From the NCBI RefSeq assembly GCF_019393635.1, contig NC_057861.1, positions 61,054,532 through 61,118,531 on the forward strand: 64,000 nt of DNA, read 5' to 3'. This DNA is from Dromiciops gliroides. Taxonomy: Eukaryota > Chordata > Mammalia > Microbiotheria > Microbiotheriidae. The notes beneath the pieces were generated by a model, which worked only from the letters and a program-made list of their open reading frames with translations, searched no databases and had not been told where the DNA came from. Below are positions 20,993 through 34,549 of the stretch, in pieces; position 1 is the stretch's first letter; the number at the start of each line of letters is the position of its first letter. The position numbers were made by a program, and so were the translations under genes.

Positions 20993-23946
20993 AAAGAAAA
21001 TGGGCAATACTTAGCTTAAGATAATAGGGCAGGAGGAGGTTTATATTGGGTAGTGGAGAATTGAGCATGTTTGTAGGTAGAGTCTATGAAGACAGTAGAA
21101 AAGGAAAGAGTAAAGATGCAAAAGGAGAGTGGATGGGATGGGAAAATTAAAAGCATAATCAGAAATCCAGTGAGTAGAAACATGCTCTTGCTATACCTCA
21201 CCCATGTAATATGTTCTATTTTAGGAACTCATCTAATTCTTTTGTACATTCAGGTCTTAGTGTATATAATGGCAAAACTGCTTCTACTTATGCATCCAGT
21301 GATATTTATTTCAATGGTTTCTACTTTGCTTCTTGATTCTGGAACCTGGATTTCTTTACTAGAGTATATCTTAATACACAGTGATACTCCTCCCCACATT
21401 TTACATATGCTGCTTCTTTCAAATGGGCCATATTTAGGCATGGATTTGACCCTACCAGTACCATGGAAATCTCTGAGGTGAAATTTGTCTCTTTCCATTA
21501 ATATCTCCCATTTATCATGCAAGTTGGTTATACATTTCTATTTCTGAATTGATATCTAAGTTAATGAGTTTTATTCTTTCTTCAGTAAGTCTGAAATTTT
21601 GAGTGTTTTTAATTTCTATTGTTCCTATTTTATGACAATATTCTTTCATATATATTTTTGTGGAGAGATATATAATAATACCCTCTCCCTTCTTTTTGCT
21701 TTTCCATATAGCCTGTGAGGGTAATATTGGTAAGAATAAGAAGCTGTTAAAAGGAAGTAGATTTTTTACTAAGTCTTATGAAAACTTTTCTCACAACTAA
21801 AGCAGTCACTCAAATAGTGGGAATGGCCAATTACTGGGTAAGCAGTTTCCTGTAACTGAAAGAGTTCAGGCAAAAGGTAGATGACCATCTTTAGGGTCTT
21901 TTTAAATCTAAAGAGGATTATTTCATTATTTAAGAAACTGGTATAGAAAACATCCCAAATCTTTCCTATGATTTTTTGATTCATGAGGAAAAGAGAGAGA
22001 GCCAAGGATGAGTCAATTCATAGCAAGCATTAATTAAATGCCTTCATTGTCCCAAGTATTGAGTTAGGTGCTTTGGCTACCAAAACACATATGAGACGGT
22101 TTCTACTCTGTAAGAGCTTATATTCCATGAGGCTACAGAGAATGCAAGATGTACATAGATAAAGAAATATTCGACATTAAATTTCGTGGGAATGGGAGAC
22201 AACACTAACAATTGTGGAAATCAAGAATTCTTGTTAGAATTAGCACTTGAATTCAGCCATAAATGGATCTGGGAATTGAAGATATAGACATGAGTATGGG
22301 CTCCCCTCTATTCCATTTATGGTAAATACCCTTGGTAAAGGTTCTGAGATGAGAGATGGAACATCATTATAATTAGGTGTGTTTGACTGGAATGTAGAGT
22401 ATATTAGAGCAGTTTATGTGAAACCAGATCAGGAATATATGTTGGACTTAAATTATGAATGTTTTAAATGTTACAGGAGATGTTATTTTATCTTAGCTAT
22501 AATAGGGAGCCAGTGAAACATCTTAAGCAAAGTGAAAATCATTATGAGGGTAATGATTACAAAGATAATCACAAAAGCCATTGAATTTTGAAAAGATGTA
22601 CCCATTCAATGTCTCATTGTCAAATAGAACTGTTCATAGTTTCTCAAAGAGTACCTTATCAGAGCTCCAGTTCTGCCAGGACCAACTAAAGTAAAAGGAT
22701 TTTATCTATGGCAACAGGCAAAGAACAAAGAGACTTATCATGAGAGGGTTGGCCACCATGTCATAAATTTGGTTTAACCACAGCAACTCATAATGGCCAT
22801 GTACAAAGACAATGAAGAGTTAGGACCTAGACTCTGAATGATGAAATCCCAAATCAAGTTTCTCTATTTTTTTTCTTGCTGTCCTGCAGCTATATAATAT
22901 TGTATTATTTACAAAACACTTTCATATACAATATTTTATTTGATATATACAGGGCAAAATCCTTCCAGCTAGCCAGATCAGGTCTTCCAATTCCCATTTC
23001 AGAAATGATGAAATTGAGGTATAAATATATTAAGTGACTTTGCCAAGGGAACAGAGCTTATAAGCAGTAGGCTAAGGACCAAATCCTATCTTTTCACTTC
23101 ATTTCTAGCCCTTTTTGGAGCTGGAAAATGTCCTGAGGAAGCAGGAGTGCTTCAGTCACATGTAATTATGATGGAAACATTAGCAATAGAGGCTATGAAG
23201 AATAAGACCAGGGTCATTTATAGTAAACAAGAGCAGAGTGAACTAGTAAGGTAGGAACATTAAGATTCATCAACCAACATTTATTAATCACCTATTATGT
23301 GCCAGATAATCTTTGGAGATAGAAAATAATTCAAAAAACAGTGCCTGACCTCAAGGATCTCACAATCCAATAGGGGAGACAACATGCAAATATATAGAAA
23401 CAAGCTCTATAAAGGGTTAATAGGAAACCATTAACAGAAAGAAGGGAATACAATCAAGAGGAGTTGAGAAAGGCTTCCAGTAAAAATGAGGTTTTTAAAA
23501 AATTGTGACTTAAACAAAAGAAGCCCATAGGTAGAGTCGAGTAGAAGGAGCATTTCAGATATGGAAGACAGTCTGAGAAATTGCCCAGAGCCAACAAATG
23601 GAGTATCTTGTTCATGAAACAGCAAAGAGGCTATTATCACTGGAGCTAGGAGTATGTGTTGTAGAATCAGGTATTAGAACACTGGAAGGGTAGAAATCAA
23701 CTAGGTTATGAAGGGATTTGAATATCAGAGGATTTTGCATTTGATGCTGGAGGCAACAGGGAATCTAACATTTGTTGCTTAGGAAGGGTGACAGGCTTAG
23801 AGCTGTACATTAGGACACTAATTTTAGTGGCTAAATGGAGGATAGATTTGAATGAGGAGAGAATGGAGGAATCCAAACATTTTTGCTTCCCAATATTTTT
23901 CCCAGAAGTATGTGTATCATATTCTAAGGATTAGGAACCAGCCCCA
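20993..23946. other. OR unit 2 3' flank with shared dispersed repeats
   Basis: No gene is seen. The section 22,020-22,560 is a core-SINE-headed dispersed repeat. About 22,900-23,100 is a MIR-like relic. The section 23,270-23,900 is a second copy of the composite repeat, with an empty SINE site near 23,420. All align with unit 3 (42,590-47,238), and from 22,790 also with unit 1 (420-1946). Confidence 0.55.
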
Positions 23947-24885
23947 TCACTGAGAGGAGGCTATTCTGCTAATGAGCCTTTTAAGGGCATCTTTTATATC
24001 TTTATTCCTCAGTGTATAAATGAAGGGGTTCAACATGGGGGTGACCACAGCATACATTGCTGAGGCAACTGTGCTCTTCCAGGAAGAGTGGATAGCTGAG
24101 GAGCTCAAATATACACCTAGCCCTGTGCCATAGAATAAGGAAACAACAGAGAGGTGAGATCCACAGGTAGAAAAGGCTTTATACTTACCCTGAGCAGATG
24201 GGACTTTCAAAATAGAAGAAAAGATCTGACTATAGGAGAAAAGGATCCCTGTGAGGGGAAGAATTCCCAGTAGTCCAGCAATAAAGTATATCAAGACATA
24301 ATTCATGAGAGTGTCAGAACAAGAGAGTTTCAGAACCTCTGCAAGATCACAAAAGAAGTGCTGAATTTCATGATCTGTACAGAAGGAGAGACGTGTTACC
24401 ATCAGACTGTGAAGAAGGGAGTCTAGAAAGCTTATCATCCAGGATAGCAGAACCAGCAGGCTACAAAGCTGGGGACTCATGATGGCTGCATAGCGTAGAG
24501 GGTGACAGATAGCCACAAAACGGTCATAGGCCATTGCAGTGAGGAGGAAATTGTCCAAACCAGCAAAAACCATAAAGAAGGACATCTGGGCAAGACAGTC
24601 AGCATAGGAGATGGCCTTGTTTTGTGTCAAGATGCTCACCAACATCTTGGGGACCGTGGTGGATACCACACAGATATCCACAAAGGACAAGTTAGAAAGG
24701 AAGAAGTACATGGGGGTGTGGAGGTGAGAGTCAGAGCCAATGGCCAACATTATGAGCAGGTTTCCAACCACTGTGACCAAATACATGCCCAGGAATAGCC
24801 CAAAGAGGAGCCCCTGTTGCTCTGCTTTCTCAGAAAATCCCAGGAGGATAAATTCAGTGAATTGTGTTTGGTTTCCTGGCACCAT
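23947..24885 (-). CDS. Olfactory receptor, class II, family 1-like (intact), unit 2
   Basis: A 312-residue odorant receptor GPCR, the closest intact relative of the unit 1 gene and of the same length. It shows N5-Q-T glycosylation, GN in TM1, PMYFFLS (58-64), [10 protein letters not shown] (118-127), the C97/C179 pair, SY in TM5, [10 protein letters not shown] (236-245) and [12 protein letters not shown] (283-294). The start MVPGNQTQ is supported by a 3' splice site (CTTTCCCAGCAG on the minus strand) 16 nt upstream. It differs from unit 1 mainly in TM4, where it has [20 protein letters not shown] against [20 protein letters not shown], and in the second extracellular loop, where AEVLKLSCS replaces PQVLKLACS. 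These are regions that shape odorant binding. Its 5' flank is nearly the same as that of unit 4. Family 1 assignment is by recall, not by search. Confidence 0.95.
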   Translation of the reverse strand: MVPGNQTQFTEFILLGFSEKAEQQGLLFGLFLGMYLVTVVGNLLIMLAIGSDSHLHTPMYFFLSNLSFVDICVVSTTVPKMLVSILTQNKAISYADCLAQMSFFMVFAGLDNFLLTAMAYDRFVAICHPLRYAAIMSPQLCSLLVLLSWMISFLDSLLHSLMVTRLSFCTDHEIQHFFCDLAEVLKLSCSDTLMNYVLIYFIAGLLGILPLTGILFSYSQIFSSILKVPSAQGKYKAFSTCGSHLSVVSLFYGTGLGVYLSSSAIHSSWKSTVASAMYAVVTPMLNPFIYTLRNKDIKDALKRLISRIASSQ

Positions 24886-24920
24886 GGGACTGACTTTTCT
24901 GCTGGGAAAGAGAAATGAGA
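24886..24920 (-). promoter_or_regulatory. 3' splice acceptor upstream of the unit 2 OR
   Basis: The minus strand reads TCTCATTTCTCTTTCCCAG|CAG, 16 nt before the ATG, with the same tandem AG as in unit 1. This supports a spliced non-coding 5' leader. Confidence 0.6.
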
Positions 24921-25157
24921 ATAGTATGACATGAAAATCCAGTTATCTTTGCATATGAGATGGAAAGAAATCTGACGCTGACTAGGCTCTGACATAGAAT
25001 GACTAGATTCTGTCCTTGTCTCTGCTGCTGACTACCTTTCTGAAATTAGATAAATCACTACTTCCATATTCAACATCAATGCCAGATAAAGCACTTTGAC
25101 CTAATGACCTCTAAGATTCCTTCCAGTTCAGACAGTCTTGGAAACATGAACCACCAG

Positions 25158-25335
25158 AGGGGCAGCTAGGCACAGTGGATAGAGCACCAGCCCTGGAATC
25201 AGGAGGACCTGAGTTCAAATCCGGCCTCAGATACTTAACACTTATTAGCTGTGTGATCCTGGGCAAGTCACTTAACCCCAATTGCCTCACCAAAAACAAA
25301 ACAAAACAAAACAAAACAAAACAAAACAAAAAAAC
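25158..25335 (+). mobile_element. Marsupial SINE with (AAAAC)n tail, shared by units 2 and 4
   Basis: It is a full SINE with a small deletion in the head (AGGCACAG for AGGTGGCACAG) and a tail of about eight AAAAC repeats. The same insertion is at 57,061-57,210. Units 1 and 3 have the empty site (near 9,765 and 48,440), so it marks the ancestor of units 2 and 4. Confidence 0.9.
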
Positions 25336-26667
25336 CCAAAAAACCATGAAACACCACATGCAGAAATGAACATTTTACACACACCACCTCAAATTTGCTC
25401 CAATCGTCAATGACCAGTGAGTACTGGGTTAAGGAAGAAGATACCATGTACAGGGCAGGACCATTCCTTCAGACAACAGCTGAGAGAGAGTATAGTGATC
25501 TGGTATGGTAGAAGGGTTTGGGCCATCCGTTCTTCAACTGAACTCATAAAATTAAATAGAAATGGAAGGGAACTTGTAGGACACATAGAACAAAAATACC
25601 CCACAAAAAATCCTGGCACAAAAATATACCCAACAAATGGACATCAAGCCTGTTGTTGAAGACCTCCATGGAGGGGAAACCTCTCAGCTTCCTGAGAAAG
25701 TCTATTCCAATCTGGGTTTGCTCTCACTTTCCTTTCTTATCTTATTTTTTATTTTTCTCAATTACATGTAAAGATATTTTTGAATTCCAAATTTTTCTCC
25801 CACCCTCCCCTCCCTCCCACCTTCCGAGTCCTGCAAACAATTTGATATAGGTTATACATTACCATCATGTTAAACCTATTCTCATTTTCCTTTCTATTGA
25901 GCCAAAATATGACTGTTTTTAAGTCCTATTCAATGTTCTCAGACCACCCTCTGAGTCCTTGCAGAACAAATCCGATTTCTCTCCCACAAAACATCCCTTT
26001 AAATATGTGAAGCCAGTTATCCCCTATTGCTTATGTTTTTCCCTCCTTTAGGCCAGGTAATTCTAGTTCCTTCAGGTAATCTTCAAAGGCCCTTCACCAT
26101 ACTGGCTGCTTTCCCTTGCATCCTCTCCAGATTATAAATGTCCTTTCTAAATGGTGGTACCCAGAACTAAATACAAAATTTCTCATGAGGTCTGACTATG
26201 TTCAAGACAATGGGACAATCACTCCTTCTTATTGGAAGCTCTATCTCCTTTAAGCTGTTTTCTTTTGGTTATTTTGCCTGCCATATCACTGCTGACTCAT
26301 AGTGAGTTTACAACCGCTGGAAACGTCCAGATCATTTTCAAATGAATAATGGTCTTGTGTGTTGGGGGAAGGTGTTCTAAAGGGCATGTATATTTCCCCC
26401 TTTCTTATATGCTGTAGCTACACAGAACTGATAGTGGATGGGATCTACCTTACATTGTTTGGTGAGCTCGTTTTACTGAAGTTCCCCTGAGGTAGCATAG
26501 GGATGTATATATGAAAGGGCATCATCTGAGACTTCTGCTCTATCAGCCCTGAATGGGTTTTGGGAGTTCCAGGCAATAATGCCTTGCAGTTTTGACTCCT
26601 ATTCTCTACTCCCTTGAAACTCAGACATTCTACATTCTAAAATCCATACCAGCTGACTATATGTTTT
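25336..26667. other. OR unit 2 5' flank, including old L3/CR1
   Basis: No gene is seen. About 25,600-26,340 is L3/CR1 on the minus strand with an additional AT/pyrimidine-rich insertion at about 25,720-25,880 ('ttttctcaattacatgtaaagatatttttgaatt', an L1 3'-end-like piece), also present in unit 4 (57,780-57,910). The rest is unit flank. Confidence 0.5.
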
Positions 26668-26834
26668 GTTTTTTGGGTTTTGGGTTTTTTTTTTTTTTTG
26701 CAGGGCAGTGGGGGTTAAGTGACTTGCCCAAGGTCACACAGCTAGTAAGTGTCAAGTGTCTGAGGCCGGATTTGAACTCAGGAACTCCTGAATCCAGGGC
26801 CGGTGCTTTATCCACTGCGCCACCTAGCTGCCCC
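26668..26834 (-). mobile_element. Marsupial SINE, minus strand, unit 2-specific
   Basis: It runs from a T-tract and GCAGGGCAGTGGGGGTTAAG to CACCTAGCTGCCCC. A perfect 15-bp duplication CTGACTATATGTTTT lies at 26653-26667 and 26835-26849. Unit 4 has an intact empty site near 58,700, so this insertion came after the unit 2/unit 4 duplication. Confidence 0.94.
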
Positions 26835-26849
26835 CTGACTATATGTTTT

Positions 26850-29800
26850 AAATTTCTTTCCTCTGATGCATGTGGCTTTGAAAAGAAAACAAAAATTCAT
26901 TGGAGCACATAGTACAGGCTAACAGTACACTAGACATAAGATGGATGCATGTTTAAATGGGACTATTCAGTTTAGGAAGGTGTTTCTAGAGAGAATGACG
27001 TCACATCTAAGACTTTAGATTAGAATTAACAACTTCAAATTATTTCAGAGCTACCTTTTGTGTTCTCTATGGCAGAATTTCTAGAAGACTAATCCTTCTG
27101 AGAACTTCAGAAGTACTGAACCTTAGATTTAAAAGCATATGGAGATCTTCCTACATGGTTATGCAGGCAGCATGCATTTATTAAACATTACTATGTGCCA
27201 GAAACTGTGCTAAGTATTATGGATACAAGTTCAAGAAATAAGAGGGATGAGACAGGGAAGGGGGAAGGTACCATAACAAGGCATGGTGACAGAGCCTGGA
27301 GACTCAGAGACACAGACAGGAGGAGAACAAAGAGTGACACACCTGACTCCTTTCCCCAAATGGGGAAGACTCTGAAGAAACTCACCAATAGGAAAAGGAG
27401 GGTGACCTAGGGAATGATGTTTGAAGGTGAGAAGGTCATGGGCACTGAGTCATGACTTTGAAATCCACAGAGTCAGAAACATAGTAGGAAGGGTGAAGAA
27501 AGGTCATTTTACTGACAAGAATTCATTATCCAGCTGTTGTTTGAAGACCTTCCATGTACAAGCATCCACCACCTCCTGATATAGCCCATTCCACATTTGT
27601 ATAACTGTACTTGTTAAGAAGGTTTTTTCTGGTTCGTTTGCTTTCTGAGATCCAGTCCCAATTTTTCTTTTTGCCATGTCCTCTCTAGGTTAAGGAAAAC
27701 AGGTTTAATTCCTCTTGTTAGCCCTACAAATACTTAAACATAGCTACCACTCCCAAAGAGATAGGAGCAGAACATATATCTATTTTAGGCAGAGACCTTG
27801 AAACCTAAAAGAGAATGCTTGGAGAAATCAAGAAAAGGAGTTTCTTTCTCATTTGGGGGGTAGTGGGGGTAGTAGTAACAAGAATCCTTGCTGGATTTGA
27901 TGGCCAGTAAGAGAGGAGAATCACTCGGAAGGATTGTCATGTGTAAGCTAAAGGAGGTCTGTGCTGATTCTTTCTTAGCTTATCTCACACTAAGATCCTC
28001 AAGTCTTTTTCATCCCAATGTACTCTGGGGTTATTCTCCTAACCCACACTCAGACCAGCAGGTTGGGCCATTGGAAGACAACAACTATCTTTCCCCTCAA
28101 GGTTCTAGGGGGTAGCCCTGAGATGTTTGGGGGTGGTTCTCTAATACTTATAAACTTATAAGCATCTGCCAATGTGATTCAGGTATTGATTTTGAATTGA
28201 TCTGTGTTCCCTAGTGTTACTCCACCACACCTTCTTTGTGTGCCCTGGGCCATGCCCTCAAATTTTTCTGTGAGGCTCAAGTTTCTGTGTGATCAGAAGA
28301 CAATGCATGGAAGCACTCCAACTTGGAGTATTGGCAAAAAAATACTTAATCTTTCCTTCCCTCCTCTTTCCCCCTGCCAAAAGAAGTACAGAGGGGTTCC
28401 CTCCATGACTTTCCATCACTTAATTCCCAACTCTATCATACAGAGAAGTAGGAAGTGAGTTAATCTTGACTTATCAAAAAGTTGTTATGCTTAAGTGATC
28501 CTAATTGTTATGTCTGTATTATTTGTGTTGATTTATTTTACTTTGAAATATTTTGTTTTAAAATATTTATTAGAAAGACAAAAGTTAATAAGTTGTGATT
28601 TTTTATAAATTCTTGTTTGAAATGAGTAAAAATTAAGTTAAACTGTGTCCAAAAAAACCCAGACAGACAGAATTGGTTTATAGAAGGGGGTGTTTACTAA
28701 GGTTATATAGTATGAACAGTTGGTATAAGATAACACATTCTGCTAAAGAAAAAATAGTAGTGATATATTCTCCCACAACTACAGAGATCATCAGGAGGTA
28801 AGTGGGATAAAATGTAAAGAATACTTGCAAAGAGGTGACACAGTTTATTTAAGTCCTTTCCCTGGAGGTCCTTTCCCCTCCTTCATGGAACCCTCATGAA
28901 TTTCCTCCTAGGCATGGTGTAATTTTTACCTGTGTTTCTTATAAAGTCCCAATGCTATAATTATTAGGAATTTGTTCCTTCCATCAAGTCTAAATATTAT
29001 TCTCTTCCAACTTCCATCCATTATTTCTAGTTCTCTTTGAGATCAAAGAAAACACATCTCATCTTTCTTATGACAGCCCATGAAATACTTAAAAGCAGTT
29101 GTTTCCCCATGCTCCATCATGATATCATAAATCCAATCTTACCTATTCCTTAAAACCCTTCTAGACTTTATTTTGGCTCCTCTCTGTCTCTGTCCCCATC
29201 CCAGCCTTCCTCACATTGTTGGAGGCAGATAAATACAACAATCAAGTGACAATTGATCAGAGTCTCTAGTTCACAATTTGGTTGCATTGTATATCACCAA
29301 ACATGTTACCAAATTCTTCCTAGATCTTTCTCATAGTAGAACTCAAGAAAAACTGCTTACTTTTGGTGTTGATTCCTTTGTCTGTATTATATGTATCTTT
29401 AGTCAAAGTCTGAGTATCCAGAAGTATAGATAGGAATAAAAGGTAGAAAGGAAGAAGAGACAGGAAAGGGGAAAGATGAACATAATAGAATCAAAACAAC
29501 GGAATCAGAATTTCACATCATTTGGTCTGACCCCTATCACAAGCAGAAAGAGAGAAGGAAAGAAGACCAATTGGACAAGGTGGATAAGACATGACATCAA
29601 TAAAAATTACATTAGGAGAGTAGGTAGAGGATAATGGGAAGAAATGTGGGAGTTAAAAAGATAACTGCTCCTACTGAATGTAAGAAAACCCGAGGAGTGT
29701 GCATAGACATTGCAGTGTTAGCTCATACATCATATAATGGCTGTAAGAGGCAAAACCAGTTGTCTTAATGATTAAAGCAGGAACAGAGTCCAGGTCATTT

Positions 29801-32335
29801 AACTCTTTGCCTTCTTACTACACCACACTTAAGTCATGAGATTCGATAGCAATGCACAAGAGAAAGGAAATTTTATTTTCCTCATCTCCAGGGCAACTGG
29901 GAATTCCTGCTCACTTCCCCCTGCATCAGATTGCTCTATTTGCTTTTCCCAACCATGTATAGAGTCTGTGCCTATGTCCTCATTGTATATTTCCTCCTGA
30001 CAATCTCCCTAGGAATTCCAGGCCCTCCTCTTTAAACTCCTCCTTTTCTTCTCTACTTTCATATTCCCATTAGCTCCTATTAGCATGTGGGGTATTTCCA
30101 TCCCTGCCCTCACACAAACCCTCTGTCCCTGTAAGCTGAGTGGTCAACTCATCCAACCAATGCCATTCAGAGGTCTGTAGAATCAGAGGGTATAGGAGTC
30201 ATCTGCAGTTTGTATGGAAAGGGCATTACCATAGCCCAGTACCCTGTGTCTGTGAGTAACAACATAACTCCTCTCTCTTTATTAGGCTTTGCATTGGTGG
30301 TGCTAAGACTTACCTCTGACTAAAAATTGCACCTATTATATGAACTATATTTTGCGCAGCTGGACTGGGCCAACATGAACTCATTACTCTGCTGTTATGA
30401 AAAAATTGAAAATTCATTTGTCTTTCTGAAATGATTTAAGGTCACCAAGAATTCCACAAAGATGATCTCATTTGACTCATAAAATACACCATGAAGTCAA
30501 TAGGAAATTTTTGATCCCCATTTTATGTCTCTGAGTACAAGAGGGAAAGTGATTAGACCAAGGTCCTATTTCTAATTAATGGCAAGGGTAGAACCTGAAC
30601 CTTAGTTAGAGTATAGGGCTTATTTGACTCTCCTTTGATTTTCCTCCACATTCGGCCCTTGACTTAACTCTGGGCTTTCAAGTAGACTCTGGAGTGGTTG
30701 AGATTCTCCTTGGTTGTGATTTCATCTGTCCTGGGTTTGGGAGAATCTCAAGTGTCTGGGCAACAACTTGATACTTCTCTTTCTCCTTACTTCCCACCTC
30801 TTTTTTCCTCTCTCCCCAACACTTTCCACCTCCAGTCACTTACTGAACATCACCAAGGGAACAGGTTTGGCTGACTGTATCTGTTGGAAGGGAAGATGAG
30901 GAAGGCAGAAACTCTGGGTCCCTGAAAAAGTGGAGAATTTCAGGCAGTTGGATTGATATTTCTGGGAGGCACAAGCAGACTCCCTCCTGGCCTGAGATAG
31001 CTGATATCTGGTCTTGTGCAGGAACAGGAAGACCATTTGAAATGTCTAGTGCCTAAGAGGCTCAATTCCCTAAACTCTTCATTAGAAAAATAATGTAATT
31101 GTATTTCCATTCTGTGGGCAGCTCAGCCCCCTATGGGCCAGGAAACTGTGGCAGAAAATTTCTTAACAATAAGAGCTATCCAACTTTTCCTTGGAAGTTA
31201 CCAAGCTCTGGAGATCTTGAGCAGGAAGGAGCATCAGGGGCTCTTCATTCCAGTCTGAATCATCTTCTATGGCCCCCACAAGGAATCCACTAACTTCCCA
31301 GCGCATCCCATTCTACTATTGTAGTATTTTAATTGCAACAAAGGTTTTGATTCTGCTGAGCCAAAACTGGCCTCCTTGTGGATTTGGCTCATTGTTCCTT
31401 GGTCTGTCTTTTGGGACCAAGCAGAAATAAGTCTAATTACTCTTCCACAAGAGATAATTTCAAGCCCATGAAGACAGTAGTCTTTCCAACTAAAGTTTTG
31501 TCTTCTCAGGACCAACATCTCTAGTTTGTATTTGGTTCTTATAAGTATTTTCTTTGTCATTTGCCTTCCTAACCCAAGTCTAAGAACAGATATTTATTCT
31601 TATTAAATTTTATCTAATTAGTTTTGGTTCAATATTATAACTGTTTCAGATCTTTTAAAAAAATACTTAAATGTTTCATTAAAAGCTTAACACTGAACAT
31701 CAACTCAACTAACCAAACAGGCTTGATATCTCTATTTAAATGAATTCATTTCAATTCATAAAGTATTAATAATTTTTCATCATTGCACATTCTCATTCGA
31801 AGGAGTATGAGTAGCAGTAGTGGATAGAATGATTAATTTTAATTAGGAAGTCTTGAGTTTGAGTATAGCCTTTGATACTTACTAGTTTTGTATCTCTGGG
31901 CAAGGCACTTAATCTATCAGAGTTTCAATTTCTGAATCTGTAAAATGTTGCTAATAAACCCTGCATTGTAAAGTTTTTATGAGCACCTAATTCATCTGTA
32001 TGTACCTCTTTTATTGTTATTGTTTATTATTGTTATTGCCACTATTATTATATAGGCCAGAGAGCTCCAAGTCACCAAAATGATAGGTATTTGATCCAAT
32101 TCTGAGGACTGAACTCCCAAGTATCACTTTTTCTTCTTTGACTTTTTATGCCATAGTCTCTGAGTTTATTCCCAAGAAAAATCCAAAGTATAATTTAGTT
32201 ATAGGTCATGTCTAGAATTTCCCAAATGTGGGCCGAGTATCCAGATCCCTTATATAATCAAGGTAATAAGTTCAAATGCGGTATAATTCAAGGACTTATA
32301 AACAGACCCTGAAAACAAATGAGTTATTAAAAAAA
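26850..32335. other. OR unit 2 distal 5' flank, non-coding
   Basis: No gene is seen in 5.5 kb. It contains a core-SINE-like repeat tail at 27,165-27,500, L3/CR1 relics at about 27,530-27,740, 28,890-29,160 and 31,150-31,560, and a MIR at about 31,795-32,045. From about 28,170 to 31,646 it is nearly identical to unit 4 (59,300-63,036), by eye in the mid-90s per cent. Short open frames such as 28,204-28,458 are repeated in unit 4 but lack any recognised domain. Confidence 0.55.
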
Positions 32336-32343
32336 AACCCTGC

Positions 32344-32512
32344 TGGGACAGCTAGATGGCGCGGTGGATAGAGCACTGGCCCTGGAGTCAGGAGTACCTG
32401 AGTTCAAATCCGGCCTCAGACACTTAACACTTACTAGCTGTGTGACCCTGGGCAAGTCACTTAACCCCAATTGCCTCACTAAAGGAAAACAAAACAAAAC
32501 AAAACAAAACAA
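32344..32512 (+). mobile_element. Marsupial SINE with (AAAAC)n tail, plus strand
   Basis: It runs from GGGACAGCTAGATGGCGCGG to CCCAATTGCCTCAC, then an (AAAAC)n tail. It is not present at the matching place in unit 1 (17,300). The target duplication is unclear. Confidence 0.85.
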
Positions 32513-33525
32513 AAAACTCTGCCTAGGAGCTCATAACCAGATACAGAAAACACATTAAAACCCTCAGTCATCATAAACTCTGCTTGGAAGGCAACTTGGG
32601 GATATCATTGGGGAGCAATCCTCTAACATTCCCCAGCGTTGTTCTCTCCCACAAAGTCCTACATAGTTCCCTGTGACTTAGACACTCTTAGGAAAGGAAA
32701 CATACTTTGGGGTTTACTGATCAATCAATCCTCTTCCTTGTTGATCCTGAATAGTCTTAGTAGCTCACTGTAATGGGCATGTGTGGTAAGATCCAAAGCT
32801 CTTAATTCCCCTCTCCATATGTAACTTTAGTCCTTCAGCTATAGGAATCATTTGCACTCTCTTCTGTTTCCTATGCTGGATGCCATTCAAGAACTATGTA
32901 GGCAATCCTCTTTTTTTCCTTTGAATTTGGGAACTCTCAAACTCAGGCTTATTCTTGAACTATCCCTGGCCTAGGCAATCTGCCCTCTTTGGCTAGAAAG
33001 TGAGATGTGGGGATTATGCTCCCTAGGAACCAAAACTCCCTTGTCCTCTGCATGAGAGGTTGGGGTTAATAGCCATTGTCCATAAAAGATCTTCTCTTGC
33101 CATTCTGCCAAGTATGTATTTGTTTTTGCTACATGCTTTTCAGGAACTCAGTCAATGCCCTGGTTGCTTCTATCTCTTGGGCTGTGTCAAGGCTAATTTT
33201 CAGAATTCTGTTTTCTGTTTTGTGCTGAGAAGTTTGTGGGCATATGCCATTAGCATGGCTCAAAGACAGCTATTTCCAGTTGCCAAGGGGGTTGGGGCAA
33301 GGCTGTGCTCAGGTCCAAATTTTATAGGCCAAGAACCAGGCCTGCTCTGATGTATACTGATTCAGCTTTTGAACAAGGGAAAGATAAAATGGGCAAAAGG
33401 AAAAAGAAAAGAGACAATAATGTGCTTTTAATTCTTCAGTGAAAAGCAGTAGATTCTTTACCTGTTACCTTGAATCCCAGTAAACCATGCTTCTTGTGGG
33501 ACACTCCAGTTAAAACTAATCAGGA
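32513..33525. other. OR unit 2 distal flank, no recognised feature
   Basis: Aligns with 17,864-18,940 of unit 1. No gene or identifiable repeat is seen. Confidence 0.5.
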
Positions 33526-33655
33526 GGGGCAGCTAGGCGGAGCAGTGAGTAAAGCACTGGTCCTGAATTCAGGATGACTTGCGTTCAAATCTGTCCTTAG
33601 ACACTTGACACTTACTCTGGGCAAGTCACTTAACCCTCATTGCCCCGCAAAATCA
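33526..33655 (+). mobile_element. Diverged marsupial SINE, plus strand
   Basis: The head GGGGCAGCTAGGCGGAGCAG and the tail CCCTCATTGCCCCGC are present, with several substitutions and a gap before CTGGGCAAGTCACTTAACCC. Unit 1 has no SINE at the matching place (18,960). Confidence 0.8.
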
Positions 33656-34545
33656 AAAACAGAAACAAAATTCCCGTGTCATCTCAATTAGGTCCGAGTA
33701 GACACACACTTTGATGGAGATGTGCTCCTTAGCTACCTCCAAACAAAGGTTGAGAACCTATAATTCCAGTGATTGGACTGGAGACCTCATCAAATTCATG
33801 GGGTACAGAGGGATTCCTCTTCAGTTAGTTACTTTTATATTACTTAATGCTTTTGTCCATTCATTCTCAATCATTTTTACTCATATATGGTAATAATGAG
33901 TGTGTATTTCATCCTTCCAGTTCTATTTCTTTCACTTTGCATTATTTCATAGAGATCTTTCTATATTTCTTTGTATTCTTCATATTTTCATATCTTAATT
34001 TCATAGTACATTTAATATGAAGTTATAGAAGACTGATTTATTTCACATTTTAAAAAATTTCTTTGAATGCTTTTTATTGCTATTTCACATTCATTTCTAA
34101 ATATATGTCCACCACTCACACACACATACCTTTGCATCTTCTTAAACTTTATAATAGAAAAAGTAAAAATAATAATTCCAGCAAATCCATAAGCATATCA
34201 ATTGTGTCTAAAGGCACATGCAGTATTCCATACCATTGCCCCACATTTCTAGTAAGAAAAGAAGGAGATGCATTTTCTCAATTCTTCCTTGAGGCCAAGC
34301 TCAGAGTTAAATTTAATTTCATTTTTCTTTCCATTTACAGTTTTGTACTCACTGAGCATACATTACTGTTTTCCTGCTTCTACATATGTATGGTACATTA
34401 CTTCATGTAAGCTTTTAGTGATTCTCTGAATTCTTCATAGTCATAATTTCTTATATTGCAATATTTCATTATATTCTTGGAGCACGTTTTGTTTATCTAC
34501 TTATTCCCCACTCAAAGAGAAAAGACTTTTGACTTCTTTGTTAGT
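33656..34545 (-). mobile_element. Old L1 3' portion, minus strand, shared with unit 1
   Basis: From about 33,840 it aligns with 19,110-19,570 of unit 1. The homology stops at 'caaagagaa' near 34,520, where the younger half-L1-like element begins. The first 180 bp are plain unit flank. Confidence 0.5.
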
Positions 34546-34549
34546 TTTT

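Noticed and set aside
28204-28458. 84-codon open frame repeated in units 2 and 4
   Set aside because: The units are recent duplicates, so similarity is expected. The frame has no domain, no signal peptide and no support in unit 1.
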